The notes: generated by a model from the sequence alone, not told the origin. A stretch of DNA of 6,890 bases from JBMCLJ01 sp048615375 (GCA_048615375.1 JBMCLJ010000072.1:1-6890); one strand, 5' to 3'. Positions 1-6,890 are shown, counted from the first letter of the stretch. Translations and numbers: made by a program.

Positions 1-681
1 GATGGCGACGCCTTGCAGAGACACGCAAATTTTTTACTCGAAGAGGTAACTACCTATGATTATGATGGGCTTGATCTCAATTATGAATCAATATACCTGA
101 AGGATAAAAAAGCTTTCTTTACTCTGGTTGAGACGCTCTCTGAAGGTTTAAAAAAGAATAGTAAAATGCTCTCTATCACCGTCCTTTCCAAATGGGGAGA
201 TGATATCGATTACAGCTTTGCACCCCAGACACGAGAGGTTCAAAATTATAAAGAACTGGAACCATACGCTGATCAGCTACGAATTATGACTTATGACTTC
301 ACTTCCCAGGGCTCCGATACATCCGGTCCGATAGCACCAGAAGAGTGGGTGAGAGAAGTACTTGATTATACAAAAGGCACTGGGATCGCGATCAACAAAG
401 TCGTGCTCGGTGTTCATATGTACGGCTACTCATGGCCGGAAAACAACAGAGCGAAAGCGCTTGATTATCGGATCGTTCATATTCTCCAGAAAACAAATGA
501 AACCACTCAAACAAACTATGATCCGGAAAGTAATGAAGCCACAATCCGCTACATAAAAGAAGGTGTGCCACATTCCGGCTACTACGCCTCACCCGAAGTG
601 ATTAAAGCAAGGCTGAATATCGCAGTAGAGTATGGATTACAGGGAGTGAGTTTCTGGAGATTAGGTGACGATCAGTTGTAA
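1..681 (+). CDS. Glycoside hydrolase family 18 (YaaH/chitinase-like) protein, 3' part
   Basis: The reading frame is open from base 1 and ends at TAA 679-681, so the gene starts upstream of the window; the TTG at 13 is not a credible start. The visible 226 residues cover the later part of a GH18 TIM barrel. The strand-4 catalytic motif is DGLDLNYE (residues 22-29), with the putative acid/base Glu at 29. MTYD, the strand-6 motif, follows in LRIMTYDF, then YGYSW, and GVSFWRLGDDQ at the end matches the strand-8 Trp motif of YaaH-type enzymes. Family members hydrolyse beta-1,4 bonds next to N-acetylglucosamine in chitin or peptidoglycan. The third acidic position of DxxDxDxE is Asn27 instead of Asp, which may reduce or abolish activity. 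The protein stops right after the barrel, so there is no C-terminal extra domain; N-terminal LysM or signal segments cannot be seen. The family is confident; substrate and activity are not. Confidence 0.88.
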   Translation, partial: DGDALQRHANFLLEEVTTYDYDGLDLNYESIYLKDKKAFFTLVETLSEGLKKNSKMLSITVLSKWGDDIDYSFAPQTREVQNYKELEPYADQLRIMTYDFTSQGSDTSGPIAPEEWVREVLDYTKGTGIAINKVVLGVHMYGYSWPENNRAKALDYRIVHILQKTNETTQTNYDPESNEATIRYIKEGVPHSGYYASPEVIKARLNIAVEYGLQGVSFWRLGDDQL

Positions 682-714
682 CGTGCACGAACAGGGAGCA
701 TGGGAATTAGCGTA

Positions 715-749
715 TTTAAATCCTATAGTTTATATGCTATAATTATACA
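715..749 (+). promoter_or_regulatory. Extended -10 promoter giving a probable leaderless mRNA
   Basis: The elements are a -35-like TTTAAA at 715-720 (four of six consensus bases), a 17-base spacer, and a perfect extended -10, TGCTATAAT, at 735-743 (TATAAT at 738-743). The expected start of transcription, six to seven bases after the -10, falls on or next to the A of ATG 749. There is no Shine-Dalgarno sequence before that ATG, which fits leaderless translation. A TATAG/CTATA inverted repeat (724-728 and 737-741) overlaps the -10; it could be an operator but may simply reflect AT richness. Confidence 0.7.
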
Positions 750-1276
750 TGAAATTTTTCTACGCAGTAATCATGTTTCTGCTGACAACCTTTATACTGT
801 TCTGGGGGTATGTTTTTCTTATCCCGACTCCTGGGCTGGAGACATCTGAAGAAGCATTACAACGTATAGATGACACGGGTACTAATGTGAACGCGTTTAT
901 TAATGCGCTGGAAGTGGTTAAGTCTGTTGACAAGGAAAACGTGTATGTTTTTGAAGAAAATCTCGACATCAAACGCGACAACGCGATATTTCTGTATGTT
1001 TTTGTAGCTTTTTTGACCATACTGATCCTTGCCATTTTATTTCATCGGAGGAATTATATGCTATTCCCAATGATTGCATCGGTGATAACAGCTCTGGTAT
1101 TCGTAGTCTCGATATGGCTGTTTACCAATTCAATAGCAACAAGTATCTACCTTGATCTTCAGGAAATTCGCACAAACTATGAAGGACTGAAATCACTATT
1201 ATTCCTGTGGCCATTTTTATTCCTGTGGTTATTTATGATTGTTTTCGGATTGTGGTATAGGATGCCACGGGAGTAA
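749..1276 (+). CDS. Hypothetical four-helix integral membrane protein
   Basis: I do not recognise a family for this 175-residue protein. Four hydrophobic helices are visible at about residues 4-26, 79-98, 104-125 and 149-169. Positive charges (HRRN between helices 2 and 3, and RMPRE at the end) put the N- and C-termini and the short middle loop in the cytoplasm. Two loops would then face outward: one of about 50 residues (27-78, acidic and polar) and one of about 23 (126-148). No catalytic motif stands out. The ATG at 749 is the first possible start, because an in-frame TAA lies at 740-742; a later Met (residue 9) is possible but would shorten helix 1. The gene has its own promoter and is read as a single gene, downstream of the GH18 gene and convergent with the giant gene. 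It could be an envelope accessory or small sensor protein, but that is a guess. Confidence 0.8.
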   Translation: MKFFYAVIMFLLTTFILFWGYVFLIPTPGLETSEEALQRIDDTGTNVNAFINALEVVKSVDKENVYVFEENLDIKRDNAIFLYVFVAFLTILILAILFHRRNYMLFPMIASVITALVFVVSIWLFTNSIATSIYLDLQEIRTNYEGLKSLLFLWPFLFLWLFMIVFGLWYRMPRE

Positions 1277-1301
1277 GAGTATGGAAAAAAACTCTAGCAG
1301 A

Positions 1302-4300
1302 TCAGGCAGCTTTTCTCCGATAACTTTCTGCTGGAACATAACTCGCGTATAACTCAGGGATATTCCCTTCATCGCCTGGAGTAGGGGTGGATTCTTCGTC
1401 ATCAGAATCTTCATCGTCTTCATCACCACCTCCTGGTTTTTCCTTCGCTGTAAAAGTCGTCACTTTTATCACATCCTGATACGTATCCTCGTAGGAAACT
1501 ACAATGAATAAGGGGTCGTTTGTAGGATTATTAATAACCAGATCCCCATCATTCTTCCAGCCAGGAGACCCACCGACAGACCATATCGCAACGTATTTCC
1601 TGGAGTCCTTATCTTCAATAATATCTCCGCCTACCGCTAATCTATTATTGAACATATCAGTATTAATTGGCATTCTTACTGATCCCACAAGCTGACTGTG
1701 TTCCCAATTATTGATATCACCAGTGGTACCTCTACCTGTACCATATCCACCTCCTCCTCCAATCTCAGCAACACTGTTGAAATTTCTTCTCTCGAGAACC
1801 GGGCTGCCATTTGATTGTGTTGCCCTTTCAGCCGATATACCGACAGTGGTCGCTGTCTCACACCACCCACCGCCAATAACAGCACTGCCGTCAAAAGTAT
1901 AACCAAGCTTAACATACTTATCTTTTGCAGCGTTGACATCATCAGCTCCTGGATTATTTATTACCTCGTTGAATTCAAAGCTACCGCCAGGCTGAACAGA
2001 ATGTACTCCACGGAGCTTCCCGCCAAATTCGTTATTCATAACCATTCGCACATACGCAGCGGCATCATCAGTGCCCCAACCTGCAATACGCATCCGGAAT
2101 TCTCCCTTTGATGACGTGAGACTGTAATCCTGTAAAACTTGCTGAACAAGCGCATCGGTAGTCATATTACTGTCAATGACGCTTGAGGGGTCAACGTAAG
2201 TTCCACCTGTGCTGCCAGGATAGCATTGCTCCGTTATTTGTAACCGATCAGAAGCATTCCCGCCAAGCTCCTCATAAATCTCGTAAATCTTGGTAAGCGC
2301 GTATTTCAAATTAGGTCTTGATCCAGCACGTTTACCATCGTCAGTAAACTCTCCATTTGGCCATTCCGCAGAGGTAGATGCCGCGGCGTAATGCCTGTCT
2401 GAAGGACTCGCGCCAATGGCAAGGCTATCGCTGTTACCGCAGAGTGCCTGTGAGTCAGTACGTACAACCAGACCGCGATTACATTGGTTATTATAGTTAA
2501 TACGCTTATCAAGCGGAGTATACCGTTGATGTACCATAGAAAATAACGTTGCTGGCTTACACGAACCGATTTTTTCACTTTTACCGGCATTGCCAGGGGG
2601 GTCTGAGGTAAATACTGATCCAGGACCACTCAATGTTTCCTCAAGTTCATATTTAGCATGACTGGAACGCATCGAACCTACCGCGCAGTCGACCTGGGAA
2701 GCGAAGTCTGATGATCCATCCATACATCCCAGCATCACACCGCTTAAAGCCCCCATACTCTCTTGGAGCCAGATGGCTGCAATCATTTCACAGGCTACTC
2801 CTGAGACATCTGAGCGTTCACACATTGTATTGACTAAAGCGCGATACCGGGCGCCATATTGCCCAATTGCCGTTCCAGACATCCTTCCTAAATAGAAATC
2901 AGTAATCGCACGCTTCAGCAGCTCATTCGAACCGTCATTTTCAAAATTGGTGTTAAAAATCAATGGCGTAGAGTCAGATACACACCAGGATTCTTCGCAG
3001 TATTCTCCCGGATTAATATTTGTCATTCCGGAGGGGGTCGTGATGCCAACACCAGGAATAAAACCGAATTTATTATTACTCAACGGATCTTTATCAATGC
3101 CGGACTGATCAAAATAAAGATCTTTTCCTGTTACCCGGGTAAACTGTCGCAGACATGCCATTTTATCAGGCCTCATGACATCAACAATATCAGTCACAAA
3201 CCCATTCATTTTTTGAAGATGCACCTGCTCCTTGAAACCTCCATTATTAAAATTTTTATAGCGAAGTGGTTGCGCTTCTATGCCCTCCCCACCAACAGGT
3301 ACATAGGCGTGGGAGTACTCTGGATCTTCATCATTGTCAGGAGTTACTTTACCATATACTCCATTAAAGGCGTAGAGCATATCTGTTGACTGGAAGATTG
3401 ATTTAGACACTCCCGCGTGAGTATACCACGCGTAGATACCCCCATTTCCTTTTATATTAAAAGAAAATACTTCAGGTGATCCGAGCGCATTCATACTTGT
3501 AAACTCATCATCTGGTTTATATCCTTTATGCGTTTCAAACATTTCTGTAATATTTCCGTTTTGACACTGACCATCTCCGTAATAATCACTGCAGTCAGAC
3601 AGAAATGTTTTTGGATTAAACTGGTATTGCAATGTGACCATACAGTTATTACCCCCACATGTCTGACTAACCTTTTCCGCTACTTCACGCGGGTTACCAT
3701 CAGTATCGCTTCCAGGGCCAACGACATGGAGGTAATCCCCGGTATTCCTCATAAAAATATGAAACCCGCGATTGGATACTTTTACTGAACTGAGAATTGC
3801 ACGCTTGGGATCGGTATCTTTCATACCATTGGATACAGAAGTATTGTACGCAAATACATTTGGAATCCCAATATTTCCGCTCGTTACATTGAAGATCAGA
3901 CCAGCACCATTCCCTGCCGCAACAACATAATCACTCCTGCTGCCAGCTGCAACTAACGCGTTCGCTATTCCTTCATCATTAATATGGTCACAGTAGGTTT
4001 TTTGCGATCCACTACATAAATCTCTGGCTTCAGTTCCAATTGTAGCGGACAAGGGATCAAAGCTTACATATTCAAGTGACTCATCAAGCATACCAGCTTC
4101 ATACATCACAATTCCTGCCACTCCGCCTGAAAGTTGCTCAACAAAGAACTGATTCGCGGTATCTGACAATGATACCGGGGAATCAGTCAGATATTCAGAC
4201 TGCGTAATATCACTTTTATCAACCTTGAGTACGCTGGCTTGCAAGCCACCATCTACCTTACCTTCAAACATAGTTATGATGTCATTTCCTTCCGCATCCT

Positions 4301-6551
4301 GTGTAAAGGTGACTTTTGGCACAACCAAGCCAAAAATCGCGCCTCCAAGAGACTTACAACGTTTACCAGTCGATGCTGATTCCTTTCCTTCCATCTGGTT
4401 CGTTATTCTGCATAGATACATGGTATTGCTACGACTGTCTCCACTGATGGTGGATTGTTTCTCCATAACTTTGCGAATAGCTGCTTCATCACCATTTTTT
4501 AACTGCTCGAGCTCAGCCTCAGAAAACCCTTCATCTGCATCTTTTTCACTGTCAATAAACAAAACATATTTTGGTGTGTTTGCTTCACCGACAATCACAC
4601 GAAGATCATAATTCCCGTATTTATTAATCTGCGCATTAGTTTCTTCAATAATTTTGCTGAGAGGATAGATGTCATAGCCATGTCGAATTATAAGATTTTC
4701 CCGATCGATAGGCTCTACTCCTGTTCCTCGTTCATTATCTTCTATCATGTAAATAAGTTTATTATCCGGCGCGTCTACATTTGCTTCAAGAGGTACAGCC
4801 CCATGAATCATTGTTTCTTTCTTGTCGCAGGTGAGTCCTTCTACCGGAAGGTTGATATCGCCAAAATTATCATTACCGAAGTAATTATCCTGTGTTTTTA
4901 ATGCCCAGGAAAAGTTGCTGATCAATGCTCCTACAACACAGTACTGATTATTAAATACCGCGTTACCTGATGTTTCATCTGCTATTTCTCCTTCTTTCGC
5001 CTCAGACTCCTGATCATTTTTCCCATAGCGGTAGATGTAGGTACGGGTATCCCTGGTAGGAGACATTTTGTATTCGATGCTCGCGATAGAGCAGTAGTAC
5101 GGCGAAAGGTAGTTAATAAAAGGACCATTAATGTCGGTATTGATATCATTAAAAAGCAGGTTTTGAATACCGACAAGTCCGACAGGCAGTGTTTTATTAA
5201 CCATTTCAAAATTAAGACTTGACTCTTCAGCTGTGAAATCATTACATCCAGTTCCATTCACTACATCGCGCGCGCATGCTATTCCGCGTTGAGTCCATCC
5301 GTTCGCATCAGGAGCGTCTGCAGGATCAGGCCCGGCATTAATATAATCATTGAGCGCAAAAAGGCACTGCATAGTATCAGAATTTTTGTTTGCCCTGCGA
5401 TACTTTTCATGATCACTGGTTGGATCGGGCCGCTGTTCCGTCGCTCCTGTGCCTGGATCAGTGACTGTGATGAATTCGGGTACGAAGGGGTTAGGGTATT
5501 CTCCAGAGGGTTTGTATCCTTTTTTTTCGACTGCTTCACAAAAATGATACGCGGCCTGGAAGGTATCTGCTTCATCAACGGTTCTCAGGCTTACATGTGG
5601 GGAAAGTTTTGTCTTATCAGGACCGGTGCTGTCTGAGCTACCGAATATACCCTGTATAAACTCTTTTAAAAATCCTTCTTCCTTTTCCTGTTTGGCATTT
5701 TCCGCTTCCTCCGTATTTATCTCTTTAGTAAATGGGTTAGTAATTGCACCAAATCCAGGTTCGGAAGCATTTGCTGATGTATGCGGAAGAGTATATTCCG
5801 GATTAGTCAGCTTCGGTGCAAAGTCCACGACGCTATTATCAACTGCCCGCAATACGCCAGTCTGATCGACACAAATTTTAATACGTTCAATGAGCTTCCC
5901 GTTTATGCGGACGAATTGAGATAATTCATCCTCACCCCAGAATGCGTTCATGCCACATGATTTTCGCGTTGTATCTGGACCATCACCGGTAAATGCTGTA
6001 AATATGAAATTCACAAACCTGTCAAACATGCTTTCACTATCTTCAACATCCGCGCTCGCAATATCATTATCATTTAGTTTAAAACTGTATTTATTCAAGC
6101 TGATATCAGCGAATATACTTGAGGCCATAGCATTCTTTATACAATGCTGGCTATCGCCAAACTCATCAGACTTGCAATCGATGCTTTCCGGAGCGTTCGG
6201 GGAGCGTATAGCTTCAAAGATCTGTTCGCCAGGAAGAGCAACACGCGCCCTGTTGATTTTCAGGTTAAAATCAAGTGGAATCTGCATGTCCTTGGGGAAT
6301 ACACCTTTTCGCTCTGATACAGCGTCATCAGTCAAACCATCACTGACCCACTCAACATCAAAATTATTTGGCTCAAAGGTGACCTCCTGATCCTTAAAAA
6401 GAACATTTACTTTAACCCCTCCAAGTGTAGTTTCTTCTGTCTCATCACTCTGCGCGACAACCTGTTCGGGTTCTGCTACCAGGAGAAAACCAACATAGCA
6501 CACCACTCCTGCTATCAAAAAGCAATTGAGTCTGTAAAATAATTGATCCAC
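1302..6551 (-). CDS. Giant secreted multidomain protein with C-terminal VanW-like domain
   Basis: GTG at 6551-6549 is chosen as start, giving 1749 residues and TGA at 1302-1304. The open frame runs further up, but that part overlaps gyrB out of frame and reads as nonsense; the first in-frame ATG (codon 89) would lose the signal peptide. Residues 1-33 form a signal peptide: Arg7, hydrophobic core 8-26, likely cleavage VVA|QS after residue 33. Residues 34-337 hold two similar amphipathic segments (177-198, 296-317) and a charged stretch (281-293). Residues 338-1225 are unassigned and carry spaced cysteine pairs. Residues 1226-1433 resemble a lysozyme/transglycosylase fold (IAAIWLQES, Glu1264), weakly supported. 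Residues 1484-1703 form a VanW-like domain: PGGSFEFNEV (1521-1530), GGGWC (1560-1564), LERRNFNS (1586-1593) and DLVINNPTNDPLFI (1670-1683). An acidic run (1710-1720) and a short basic end follow. The role is likely in the cell wall or surface; VanW biochemistry is itself unsettled. The reading frame is certain, the VanW call good, the rest tentative. Confidence 0.85.
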   Translation of the reverse strand: MDQLFYRLNCFLIAGVVCYVGFLLVAEPEQVVAQSDETEETTLGGVKVNVLFKDQEVTFEPNNFDVEWVSDGLTDDAVSERKGVFPKDMQIPLDFNLKINRARVALPGEQIFEAIRSPNAPESIDCKSDEFGDSQHCIKNAMASSIFADISLNKYSFKLNDNDIASADVEDSESMFDRFVNFIFTAFTGDGPDTTRKSCGMNAFWGEDELSQFVRINGKLIERIKICVDQTGVLRAVDNSVVDFAPKLTNPEYTLPHTSANASEPGFGAITNPFTKEINTEEAENAKQEKEEGFLKEFIQGIFGSSDSTGPDKTKLSPHVSLRTVDEADTFQAAYHFCEAVEKKGYKPSGEYPNPFVPEFITVTDPGTGATEQRPDPTSDHEKYRRANKNSDTMQCLFALNDYINAGPDPADAPDANGWTQRGIACARDVVNGTGCNDFTAEESSLNFEMVNKTLPVGLVGIQNLLFNDINTDINGPFINYLSPYYCSIASIEYKMSPTRDTRTYIYRYGKNDQESEAKEGEIADETSGNAVFNNQYCVVGALISNFSWALKTQDNYFGNDNFGDINLPVEGLTCDKKETMIHGAVPLEANVDAPDNKLIYMIEDNERGTGVEPIDRENLIIRHGYDIYPLSKIIEETNAQINKYGNYDLRVIVGEANTPKYVLFIDSEKDADEGFSEAELEQLKNGDEAAIRKVMEKQSTISGDSRSNTMYLCRITNQMEGKESASTGKRCKSLGGAIFGLVVPKVTFTQDAEGNDIITMFEGKVDGGLQASVLKVDKSDITQSEYLTDSPVSLSDTANQFFVEQLSGGVAGIVMYEAGMLDESLEYVSFDPLSATIGTEARDLCSGSQKTYCDHINDEGIANALVAAGSRSDYVVAAGNGAGLIFNVTSGNIGIPNVFAYNTSVSNGMKDTDPKRAILSSVKVSNRGFHIFMRNTGDYLHVVGPGSDTDGNPREVAEKVSQTCGGNNCMVTLQYQFNPKTFLSDCSDYYGDGQCQNGNITEMFETHKGYKPDDEFTSMNALGSPEVFSFNIKGNGGIYAWYTHAGVSKSIFQSTDMLYAFNGVYGKVTPDNDEDPEYSHAYVPVGGEGIEAQPLRYKNFNNGGFKEQVHLQKMNGFVTDIVDVMRPDKMACLRQFTRVTGKDLYFDQSGIDKDPLSNNKFGFIPGVGITTPSGMTNINPGEYCEESWCVSDSTPLIFNTNFENDGSNELLKRAITDFYLGRMSGTAIGQYGARYRALVNTMCERSDVSGVACEMIAAIWLQESMGALSGVMLGCMDGSSDFASQVDCAVGSMRSSHAKYELEETLSGPGSVFTSDPPGNAGKSEKIGSCKPATLFSMVHQRYTPLDKRINYNNQCNRGLVVRTDSQALCGNSDSLAIGASPSDRHYAAASTSAEWPNGEFTDDGKRAGSRPNLKYALTKIYEIYEELGGNASDRLQITEQCYPGSTGGTYVDPSSVIDSNMTTDALVQQVLQDYSLTSSKGEFRMRIAGWGTDDAAAYVRMVMNNEFGGKLRGVHSVQPGGSFEFNEVINNPGADDVNAAKDKYVKLGYTFDGSAVIGGGWCETATTVGISAERATQSNGSPVLERRNFNSVAEIGGGGGYGTGRGTTGDINNWEHSQLVGSVRMPINTDMFNNRLAVGGDIIEDKDSRKYVAIWSVGGSPGWKNDGDLVINNPTNDPLFIVVSYEDTYQDVIKVTTFTAKEKPGGGDEDDEDSDDEESTPTPGDEGNIPELYASYVPAESYRRKAA

Positions 6552-6566
6552 AATAAACAGGTTAAC

Positions 6567-6601
6567 TAGGGCATTATATCGATACTTGCTCAGAACCGCA
6601 A
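6567..6601 (-). promoter_or_regulatory. Probable promoter of the giant secreted-protein gene
   Basis: Reading the minus strand, TATAAT lies at 6578-6573, preceded by a 17-base spacer and TTGCGG at 6601-6596 (only the TTG half matches the -35 consensus). Transcription would begin near 6567, leaving a leader of about 15 bases before the GTG start at 6551. That leader has no Shine-Dalgarno sequence. A perfect -10 in a 58-base gap supports a promoter, but no terminator is seen after gyrB, so read-through from gyrB is also possible. Confidence 0.55.
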
Positions 6602-6609
6602 TGAGTGTG

Positions 6610-6890
6610 TTACACGTCGAGTTCGGCCTGTTTTGCGTGTGTCTGGATGAAGCGTTTTCTCGGTGGAACCTCTGTCCCCATGAGCATCTGGAATACTTTA
6701 TCTGCTTCTTCCGCGTCCTCAATGTTTACCTGGCGGAGAATTCGGTTTTCTGGATCCATGGTAGTTTCGAGAAGTTGTTCCGCGTTCATTTCTCCAAGAC
6801 CTTCAAACCGCTGTATATTATTTACTTTCTTATTCTTTTTGGATAGTTCCTTGATGAGTTTATCTTTTTCCGCATCGTCTTTTACCCAGT
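6610..6890 (-). CDS. gyrB: DNA gyrase subunit B, C-terminal end (partial)
   Basis: The frame is open from the right edge (first full codon at 6888-6886) to TAA at 6612-6610, giving the last 92 residues. GyrB is the ATPase subunit of type II topoisomerase; its C-terminal Toprim/tail part, seen here, works with GyrA to cut and rejoin DNA during negative supercoiling. The family signature is clear: IQRFEGLGEMNAEQLLETTM (residues 25-44), then DPENR, then VNIEDAEEADKVFQMLMG, and PPRKRFIQTHA near the end. The 'GTEV.PRK.FIQTHA' ending is the style I know from CPR GyrB and argues against ParE, though a ParE call cannot be fully excluded from a fragment. Two near-invariant positions differ from most relatives: Glu29 where Lys is usual (YKGLGEMN) and Leu40 where Trp is usual (EQLWETTM). 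The giant gene follows on the same strand after 58 bases. Confidence 0.93.
   Translation of the reverse strand, partial: WVKDDAEKDKLIKELSKKNKKVNNIQRFEGLGEMNAEQLLETTMDPENRILRQVNIEDAEEADKVFQMLMGTEVPPRKRFIQTHAKQAELDV

Noticed and set aside
682..689. CGTGCACG palindrome after the GH18 stop codon
   Set aside because: Eight bases with no loop and no T-run; too short to call a terminator or operator.
1302..1304. TGA read as glycine (code 25 of Gracilibacteria/Absconditabacteria)
   Set aside because: No gene here has in-frame TGA where glycine is expected, conserved glycines use GGN codons, and the 1749-codon frame contains none; TGA serves as a stop.
1285..1332. Rho-independent terminator of the giant gene
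   Set aside because: Seven T residues follow the stop on the minus strand (1291-1285), but the only stems before them are about five pairs (AGCAG/CTGCT) with a loop of about 27 bases, too weak to call.
4225..4611. Plus-strand open frame of 128 codons
   Set aside because: It lies wholly antisense to the giant gene, with no family motif; it is a shadow of the long coding frame. The same holds for the plus-strand frames at 5950-6390, 5289-5636 and 1815-2111.
6498..6530. Lipoprotein signal at Cys18 of the giant protein
   Set aside because: The residue before the Cys is Val, not Gly, Ala or Ser, and the hydrophobic core continues past it; ordinary signal peptidase cleavage after residue 33 fits better.
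6552..6722. Upstream extension of the giant gene by 57 codons
   Set aside because: Most of it overlaps gyrB in another frame, is basic and low in structure, and its start codon lies inside gyrB; the signal peptide is only N-terminal if translation begins at 6551.
6586..6846. Plus-strand open frame of 86 codons at the right edge
   Set aside because: It is antisense to the gyrB end, whose protein signature is clear.

Overview
The window looks like chromosomal DNA from a bacterium of the Candidate Phyla Radiation (Patescibacteria). The main evidence is the C-terminus of DNA gyrase B at the right edge, whose ending (MLMGTEVPPRKRFIQTHAKQ followed by AELDV) I recall as the CPR style of GyrB. Supporting signs are start sites with no Shine-Dalgarno sequence, a leaderless-looking promoter, and a very large secreted protein of unrecognised type. 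The phylum is inferred, not proven. Standard stop codons fit every gene, so there is no sign of the UGA-as-glycine code.

Layout, left to right: (1) 1-681, plus strand, the 3' part of a glycoside hydrolase family 18 (YaaH/chitinase-like) gene. (2) A 67-base gap with a strong extended -10 promoter placed so that transcription would begin at the next start codon. (3) 749-1276, plus strand, a 175-residue protein with four predicted membrane segments and no recognised family. (4) A 25-base convergent gap. (5) 1302-6551, minus strand, a giant secreted protein of about 1749 residues. It has an N-terminal signal peptide, about 1200 residues I cannot assign, a possible lysozyme-like domain, a divergent VanW domain and a highly acidic tail. 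(6) A 58-base gap with a probable promoter. (7) 6610-6890, minus strand, the 3' end of gyrB. The gyrB fragment is not an intact ORF in the window, but its protein motif is unmistakable.

The GH18 protein and the giant protein both suggest envelope or peptidoglycan work outside the membrane. The giant gene lies directly downstream of gyrB in the same orientation, so it could be read from its own promoter, from gyrB, or from both. It is the most interesting object here: 31 cysteines in the exported part, two candidate wall-active modules at its C-terminal end, and a long middle that matches nothing I know.
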